Shown here: piece after piece, positions 6,745 through 10,812 of the stretch
Layout: each line of letters opens with the position of its first letter
How positions within the stretch are numbered: the stretch's first letter is position 1
Made by a program: the position numbers and the translations under genes
Assembly: GCA_964606165.1 (NCBI GenBank)
Contig: CAZSFQ010000028.1
Span: 1 to 10,812 of the forward strand
Direction: 5' to 3'
Source: UBA4923 sp964606165
Lineage (GTDB): Bacteria > Bacillota > Clostridia > Saccharofermentanales > DTU023
Length of the DNA: 10,812 nt
The notes under the pieces: model-generated
Databases searched by the model: none
Seen by the model: the letters and a program-made list of their open reading frames with translations, nothing else
What the model was told of the DNA's origin: nothing

Positions 6745-7320
6745 ATGCCAGAAAAAAAGACAGGACTGAAAACAGGGATGAAAGTCCTTATCGCCATCCT
6801 CGCCATTGTTGTTGCGGTGGCGGCCCTGTTTATCTCCTACCACAACCGTTTTGTCCGGGCCGATGAGTCCATCAATCAGGCCTGGGCACAGGTTCAGACC
6901 CAGTACCAGCGAAGAGCTGATTTGATTCCCAACCTGGTTGAGACTGTCAAAGGTTATGCTGCCCACGAGGAAAGCGTTTTGATGGAGATCACGGGGATGC
7001 GGTCGCGCTACAATGAAGCCAGTACACCGGAAGAATTCGAGCAGGTGGATCAGGATTTCCAGCGTGCCATCAATATCGTGGTGGAGGCTTATCCCGAGCT
7101 GAAAGCCAACGAGAATTTCCTGGCCCTGCAGGCAGAACTTGCGGGAACAGAGAACCGGATTGCGGTGGCAAGGCGCGACTTCAACGATGTTGTCGCTTCT
7201 TATAACCGTTCGGTCCGCACCTTCCCCGGCAATTTCTTTGCCAACCTCTTCGGTTTCAGTGTCCGGGACATGTTCGAGGCACAGCCGGGAACGGAGACCG
7301 TTCCCAACGTCAGCTTTTAA
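6745..7320 (+). CDS. lemA: LemA family protein
   Basis: At 191 residues this has normal LemA length. A basic N-terminus is followed by one membrane helix at about 12-31, then a long helical domain. The family signature runs from SINQAWAQVQTQYQRRADLI through PNLVETVKGYAAHE (about 46-79). Other LemA marks are the LQAELAGTENRIAVARRDFND segment and the C-terminal FPGNFFANLFGF motif before a short tail. LemA proteins are membrane-anchored helical bundles of poorly defined biochemical role, and in several genomes they sit beside TPM-domain proteins, as here. The ATG at 6745 has GGGAGGG four bases upstream. The TPM gene starts 22 nt after the stop, implying one operon. The family is certain; the function is unknown. 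Confidence 0.95.
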   Translation: MPEKKTGLKTGMKVLIAILAIVVAVAALFISYHNRFVRADESINQAWAQVQTQYQRRADLIPNLVETVKGYAAHEESVLMEITGMRSRYNEASTPEEFEQVDQDFQRAINIVVEAYPELKANENFLALQAELAGTENRIAVARRDFNDVVASYNRSVRTFPGNFFANLFGFSVRDMFEAQPGTETVPNVSF

Positions 7321-7342
7321 CCGGTAACGGAGCTGGATTTCC

Positions 7343-8131
7343 GTGAACCTGCAAACGCGCGCCGGAAAAAGAAAGGCGTGGAGGCCGGCTGTCTTGTGCC
7401 TCCTGGTTTTGTTCGCCTTTCCACTTCTGACGGCTTTTCAGGTGCCCTCGAATCCAGGGGCTGACTTCGCCTTCGATACGACCGGAACTCTCTCATCGGA
7501 GACACGCCAGACCATCCGGGAGGTCAATGTGCAGATGGCAGGGACTGGCGCGCAGATTGTCGTCTGCATGGTCCCAACGCTTGGAGACGACAGCATCGAG
7601 GACGCCGCCCTTGATGTTTTCCGAACATGGGGGATCGGGGACCGGAACAAGAACAACGGTGTTCTCCTGCTGGTCGCCAAAGAAGACCGAAAACTGCGTA
7701 TTGAAGTTGGCTACGGACTCGAGGGAGCCATCCCCGACAGCGTGGCGGACAGGATTATCCGCAATGCCATCACACCGGATTTTCGCGAAGAGGATTACGA
7801 CGCGGGGGTTCTTAAGGGCTTCAATGCTATAGTGACCCTGGTGGCGGAGGAGTACGGTCTGGAAATCGACGCGGACGGCTATGTGCCGGTGGAGGCGGGT
7901 CCGGAAAATGACGGGTCTTCCGCCCTCGAGTACATTGTCTGGGCCATCATGATCCTCTTTTTCCTTGTCTCTTATTTTTCCCGCTTTCTCAGATTCCGCT
8001 CCGGCGGCGGCAGTACGGGCCGGTGGACCGGCGGCGGCTGGTCGGGCGGCGGGGGATCCGGCGGGAGATCGTCCGGAGGCGGTTTTGGCGGTGGTTCCTC
8101 CGGCGGAGGCGGCGCTTCAGGAGGGTGGTAG
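7343..8131 (+). CDS. TPM-domain (YgcG/TLP18.3 type) membrane protein
   Basis: This 262-residue secreted-then-anchored protein has four parts. A basic, hydrophobic signal sequence spans about residues 1-32. The TPM domain covers about 35-175, with the characteristic DTTGTLSSETRQTI start and the FRTWGIGDRNKNNGVLLLVA then RKLRIEVGYGLEGAIPD core. One membrane helix lies near 195-215 (YIVWAIMILFFLVSY). The C-terminal tail from about 220 is almost only Gly, Ser and Arg and ends GGGGASGGW, typical of this family. The TPM domain should face outside. Plant and bacterial relatives have been linked to photosystem repair or weak phosphatase activity; no specific role can be claimed here. The start is GTG at 7343, with GGAG (7329-7332) ten bases upstream and no in-frame ATG nearby. 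It lies 22 nt after lemA and 3 nt before the kinase gene. Confidence 0.92.
   Translation: MNLQTRAGKRKAWRPAVLCLLVLFAFPLLTAFQVPSNPGADFAFDTTGTLSSETRQTIREVNVQMAGTGAQIVVCMVPTLGDDSIEDAALDVFRTWGIGDRNKNNGVLLLVAKEDRKLRIEVGYGLEGAIPDSVADRIIRNAITPDFREEDYDAGVLKGFNAIVTLVAEEYGLEIDADGYVPVEAGPENDGSSALEYIVWAIMILFFLVSYFSRFLRFRSGGGSTGRWTGGGWSGGGGSGGRSSGGGFGGGSSGGGGASGGW
8000..8128 (+). repeat. Gly/Ser codon-rich low-complexity tract
   Basis: This is the 3' end of the TPM gene, built of irregular GGC/GGA glycine codons and TCC/TCG serine codons encoding the Gly/Ser tail (residues 220-262). It contains no exact tandem unit and stays in frame. Such tails are normal for the family. The DNA is very G-rich on the + strand compared with its surroundings. 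Confidence 0.7.
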
Positions 8132-8134
8132 TTT

Positions 8135-9127
8135 ATGGCTGAGTTTTCTGATCTGATTGTCCTGACTGTCGATGATTTGGAGCGCAACCTGGGAAGGTCC
8201 AAGTTCCGTGAATTTGTCGCGCGGTCAGAACAACAGTTCACCGATCAAGTTGACGTGATCGCGGACCACATCCTGGCCAACCGGGGGATCCGGGCGATCT
8301 TTGTGTCAGGGCCAACCTCCTCAGGCAAGACCACCTCTTCCATGTTGATGTCAAAAAGGCTGACCGGGGCGGGCCTACGGACCTTTCATCTCGAACTGGA
8401 TGACTATTACCTCCCCGAAAAACTCCGTTACGATGAAGAGGGCCGTCCTGACTTTGAAAGCATAGATACCATTGACCTTGACCTTCTCGGCAATGATCTC
8501 GAACACCTGTTCCAAAATGAGGAAGTCGCCATCCCCACTTTCGATTTCAAGACTAGAGAGCGGCTTTACCTCCCGGGGAAGAAGATCAGGCTGACAGAAG
8601 ATGATGTCCTGCTCGTAGAAGGGCTGCACGGACTATCGGACGTGATCATGGATAAGCTCCCAAAAGAGAGGCGTGTCAGCTACTTCATCCTTCCGCATGC
8701 CCGCGTCTTGTCGGACCGCCGCATACTTTCAGGAAGCGACATACGCATACTGCGCCGTATCAGCCGCGATGTCCGGCACCGGGGGGCGACGGCTCTGGAT
8801 ACCATCGACTACTGGCCCATGATCGACCGGGCGGAAAGCGATTTCATCCCGCCTTACCTTGAGGCGGCAGACTTCTACATCAATTCCATCCTGCTCTACG
8901 AGTTTATGGTCATCGGTCCCATGGCCCGGCTCGAGATCGAGCGCTCGCTGGACCGTTTTTTTAAGGGCGAGCTGCCGCCCTCTTCTTACACCAATAACCC
9001 TTCAGGACATTCCGATTTAAAAAGGGCCATCAATGAAGCCGTCCGCCTGTCCGGTGTTTGCGAGCAGCTGCCGGCAGTCGACCCATCCTATGTGCCTGAT
9101 GATTCCATCCTTCAGGAGTTCCTTTGA
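8135..9127 (+). CDS. Nucleoside kinase of the uridine kinase / phosphoribulokinase family
   Basis: This 330-residue cytosolic P-loop kinase is expected to phosphorylate a nucleoside, in salvage, using a nucleoside triphosphate. The motifs are in the family order: Walker A GPTSSGKTT (59-67), LELDDYYLP soon after (substrate-side acidic pair), PTFDFKTRER, the VEGLHGL strand, and a basic lid with RRISRDVRHRG. The first 50 or so residues form a short helical lead (FREFVARSEQQFTDQVDVIA) common to the clostridial/Thermotoga branch. In that branch the kinase is often preceded by a TGS/threonyl-tRNA-synthetase-like domain, which is absent here. The ATG at 8135 follows the TPM stop by 3 nt, with GGAGGGTGG as its ribosome binding site inside the end of that gene, so it is co-expressed. 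The exact substrate (uridine, cytidine or other) cannot be decided from sequence. Confidence 0.88.
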   Translation: MAEFSDLIVLTVDDLERNLGRSKFREFVARSEQQFTDQVDVIADHILANRGIRAIFVSGPTSSGKTTSSMLMSKRLTGAGLRTFHLELDDYYLPEKLRYDEEGRPDFESIDTIDLDLLGNDLEHLFQNEEVAIPTFDFKTRERLYLPGKKIRLTEDDVLLVEGLHGLSDVIMDKLPKERRVSYFILPHARVLSDRRILSGSDIRILRRISRDVRHRGATALDTIDYWPMIDRAESDFIPPYLEAADFYINSILLYEFMVIGPMARLEIERSLDRFFKGELPPSSYTNNPSGHSDLKRAINEAVRLSGVCEQLPAVDPSYVPDDSILQEFL

Positions 9128-9191
9128 TTCCTGCCACAGCCTGGCAAAATTCCTGTCCCAACCGGGGTGGTAACGGGTGACACTGCCGTGC

Positions 9192-9241
9192 CGGCCCGGC
9201 CGTCTTATCATGAACGCAAATGATGAACGGTGGCCTGGCCG
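9192..9241 (+). other. Nested inverted repeat in the leader of trxA
   Basis: GGCCCGGCC (9193-9201) can pair with GGCCTGGCC (9232-9240) with a single central mismatch, extended by C9192 with G9241. Inside the loop, ATCAT (9207-9211) pairs with ATGAT (9220-9224). The structure ends 24 nt before the AGGAGA ribosome binding site of trxA. It has no U-run, so it does not look like an intrinsic terminator. The rest of the 148-nt gap (9128-9275) shows no convincing promoter or gene. Confidence 0.4.
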
Positions 9242-9275
9242 CAAGGCATGCCAAGTAAAAGGACAGGAGAAACAA

Positions 9276-9596
9276 ATGATGGAGATTCTTAAACAGGATA
9301 ATTTTGAGGAGAAGGTTCTGAAAAGCGACCTTCCGGTTTTAATTGATTTTTGGGCTGAATGGTGCGGGCCTTGCAGAATGGTAGCGCCAGTCGTCGAGGA
9401 GTTGGCGAAAAACTACGCCGGAAAAGCTGTTATCGGCAAGGTCAATGTTGATGAAGAACGCGGTCTCGCGCAGAAATACCGTGTGTTCAGCATTCCGACA
9501 CTCTTCATTTTCAAGGACGGTGAGGTAGTGGACCAGCTCGTCGGGGCAAGACCCTATGATGACATTGCCAAGGTGCTCGACAAGCACATCGGCTAG
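9276..9596 (+). CDS. trxA: Thioredoxin
   Basis: This small cytosolic thiol-disulfide reductase keeps protein cysteines reduced, with electrons normally supplied by thioredoxin reductase. The 106-residue length is standard for a single thioredoxin domain. The active site WCGPC lies at 29-33 (Cys30 and Cys33), preceded by the buried acidic Asp24. The cis-proline is Pro74 in SIPTLF, and the C-terminal FKDGEVVDQLVGA strand and final helix are complete. The start is placed at ATG 9276, or ATG 9279 immediately after; AGGAGA (9265-9270) serves both. A longer in-frame reading from 9177 adds a non-thioredoxin, Arg/Pro-rich stretch and is not favoured. A strong terminator follows 20 nt after the stop, so this is the last gene of its transcript. 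No reductase gene is in view. Confidence 0.96.
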   Translation: MMEILKQDNFEEKVLKSDLPVLIDFWAEWCGPCRMVAPVVEELAKNYAGKAVIGKVNVDEERGLAQKYRVFSIPTLFIFKDGEVVDQLVGARPYDDIAKVLDKHIG

Positions 9597-9616
9597 ATAT
9601 AAAGATTTGATGCAGG

Positions 9617-9656
9617 GGCCCGCGCGTGATCCATCAAGGAACGCGTGGGCCTTTTT
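9617..9656 (+). terminator. Rho-independent terminator after trxA
   Basis: GGCCCGCGCGT (9617-9627) pairs with ACGCGTGGGCC (9641-9651), an 11-bp GC-rich stem with one G-T wobble and a 13-nt loop. It is followed directly by TTTTT (9652-9656). The opposite strand lacks an equivalent T-run, so it acts in the + direction only. It separates trxA from the hydrate-repair gene. Confidence 0.93.
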
Positions 9657-9674
9657 GATGTGAGGAGACCTCCC

Positions 9675-10812
9675 ATGAACCGGTTATTGACAAAAGAAGA
9701 ACAGCAGTTGCTCGACAGAGAATTCTGTGAGCTGACCGGGCTTCCCCCCCTCATCCTCATGGAGCAGGCGGCGGCGGGTCTGACAGGCGTGATTGGCAGT
9801 CTTCTGGAATCCTGCCAGGAGAAAGAAGGTGCGGTCGATGTCCTCATTTTTGCCGGAGGCGGCAACAATGGCGGCGATGGCTGGGCTTCGGCACGGCAGC
9901 TTATGGCCGCAGGCTACGAAGTGCTTGTTTTTGACGCGTCCGATGGCCGGAAGGCGACTGGCGATCATATGATCAACCGCCAAGCCTTCGAGCGGCTGGG
10001 TGGTACCGTTATCGACCGGATGGAAACGCTTGCCGGCCGGGAACCGCTCATTGCGGTCGACGCGGTTTATGGAACGGGCTTTAAAAACCAAAGGCAGATG
10101 CCGGAAAAGGCGCGTGAAGCGCTTCACGGCCTGGCTCTGCTCAAGGAAGTCGGGAGCCTGATTGTCGCTTGTGACATACCGAGCGGGATCGATGCCAACA
10201 CAGGGCAGGTTATTCCCGAAACGGTCGCAGCCGATTTAACCTGTACCTTTGGCCGCAAAAAAATAGGCCTGGTGACGCACCCGGGTTTGCTTTACGCAGG
10301 GGAAGTATTTGAGTTTCCGCTCAGCATGACCGATGAATTCGTTGAACAGCTGCTTGAGGGGCGACGTCGTGTCGTTGAGCTTGATGAGAATACAGCCGGA
10401 GGTCCGATTCCGGAGCGCAAACCCGACGCTCATAAAGGCCAGTTCGGCCGCCTTCTTCTGATCGGTGGCCAGGAGGGAATGACAGGTGCCCTCATCCTGG
10501 CCGCGCGTGCCAGCGAAAGGATGGGCGTGGGCTATACCATGATCCGAGCGCCCGAAAAATCTCTGCCCCTGATCGCGGGTGCCGTTCCCTCAGCTCTTCT
10601 TTCCGCTGTGCCTGAAGAAGGAAGCGCGACCAAGCACGAGCTGCCACAACCTGATGCAATCGCAGTCGGTCCGGGGGCGGGCAGTGCCCCCTGGGTGGAA
10701 AAGGCGGTCCGTCACCTGCTTGGACAGCCAATGCCGATTATTATCGATGCCGACGGACTGAACGCGCTTGCCCGAATGGAAGATGCCAAAGATCTTCTTC
10801 AAAAAAGACGCG
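9675..10812 (+). CDS. nnr: Bifunctional NAD(P)H-hydrate epimerase / ADP-dependent dehydratase (3'-partial)
   Basis: This enzyme repairs hydrated, inactive NADH and NADPH. The N-terminal YjeF/NnrE-type domain interconverts R and S hydrates, and the C-terminal YjeF/NnrD-type domain dehydrates the S form using ADP. The frame stays open from ATG 9675 to the window edge, giving 379 residues. The epimerase half shows GGGNNGGDG (61-69), VDAVYGTGF (128-136) and CDIPSGIDANTG (166-177), where Asp167 is the expected catalytic acid. The dehydratase half begins at HKGQFGRLLLIGG (253-265), has VGPGAGS, and reaches DADGLNAL (358-365). The GAG-D nucleotide-binding and catalytic region further on is beyond the window. 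GAGGAG (9662-9667) lies 7 nt upstream of the start. The gene follows the trxA terminator, so it needs its own promoter or read-through; none is obvious in the short gap. Confidence 0.94.
   Translation, partial: MNRLLTKEEQQLLDREFCELTGLPPLILMEQAAAGLTGVIGSLLESCQEKEGAVDVLIFAGGGNNGGDGWASARQLMAAGYEVLVFDASDGRKATGDHMINRQAFERLGGTVIDRMETLAGREPLIAVDAVYGTGFKNQRQMPEKAREALHGLALLKEVGSLIVACDIPSGIDANTGQVIPETVAADLTCTFGRKKIGLVTHPGLLYAGEVFEFPLSMTDEFVEQLLEGRRRVVELDENTAGGPIPERKPDAHKGQFGRLLLIGGQEGMTGALILAARASERMGVGYTMIRAPEKSLPLIAGAVPSALLSAVPEEGSATKHELPQPDAIAVGPGAGSAPWVEKAVRHLLGQPMPIIIDADGLNALARMEDAKDLLQKRR

Noticed and set aside
7998..8130. G-rich tract as a tandem repeat or regulatory array
   Set aside because: The units are irregular, remain in frame and encode the Gly/Ser tail normal for TPM-domain proteins.
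9177..9275. N-terminal extension of thioredoxin
   Set aside because: The added residues are Arg/Pro-rich and unlike thioredoxin; the ATG at 9276 has a well-placed AGGAGA and gives the standard length.

Overview
This is an ordinary bacterial chromosomal segment with every gene on the + strand. It is moderately GC-rich by eye, with short intergenic gaps, strong GGAG-type ribosome binding sites and several ATGA stop/start overlaps. The gene set (long-tailed Rho, Bacillus-type short PiT phosphate transporter with a DUF47 partner, TPP-riboswitch-controlled ThiXYZ-type importer, LemA, uridine-kinase-family nucleoside kinase, fused NAD(P)HX repair enzyme) fits a Gram-positive anaerobe of the Clostridia sort. 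That placement is inference from gene content; no rRNA or other phylogenetic marker was analysed. No mobile element, CRISPR array, tRNA or rRNA was seen.

Layout. Bases 3-1499 encode transcription terminator Rho; its N-terminal helix bundle probably lies upstream of the window. After 23 nt comes a PiT-family phosphate transporter (1523-2578), then its DUF47/PhoU-like partner (2590-3216). A clear sigma-A promoter (3239-3267) then drives a TPP riboswitch (about 3273-3358) directly in front of a three-gene, translationally coupled importer: permease (3361-4191), lipoprotein binding protein of the THI5/ThiY family (4188-5192) and ATPase (5189-5935). Together these should import a thiamin pyrimidine precursor when TPP is scarce. 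The Shine-Dalgarno sequence lies inside the aptamer.

Next is an unrecognised single-pass membrane protein with a basic cytoplasmic head and a long acidic, low-complexity tail (6016-6639, GTG start). Then come LemA (6745-7320), a TPM-domain protein with a Gly/Ser-rich C-terminus (7343-8131) and a uridine-kinase-family nucleoside kinase (8135-9127). After a 148-nt structured gap is a thioredoxin (9276-9596) followed by a good intrinsic terminator (9617-9656). The window ends inside a bifunctional NAD(P)H-hydrate epimerase/dehydratase (9675 to the edge), which is open at its 3' end.

I found no clearly new biological system. The most interesting items are the compact riboswitch, whose aptamer overlaps both the promoter-proximal end and the ribosome binding site, and the unidentified charge-segregated membrane protein. 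There are also small hairpins next to the ribosome binding sites of lemA, trxA and the hydrate-repair gene. There is no gene-free stretch longer than 300 bases.
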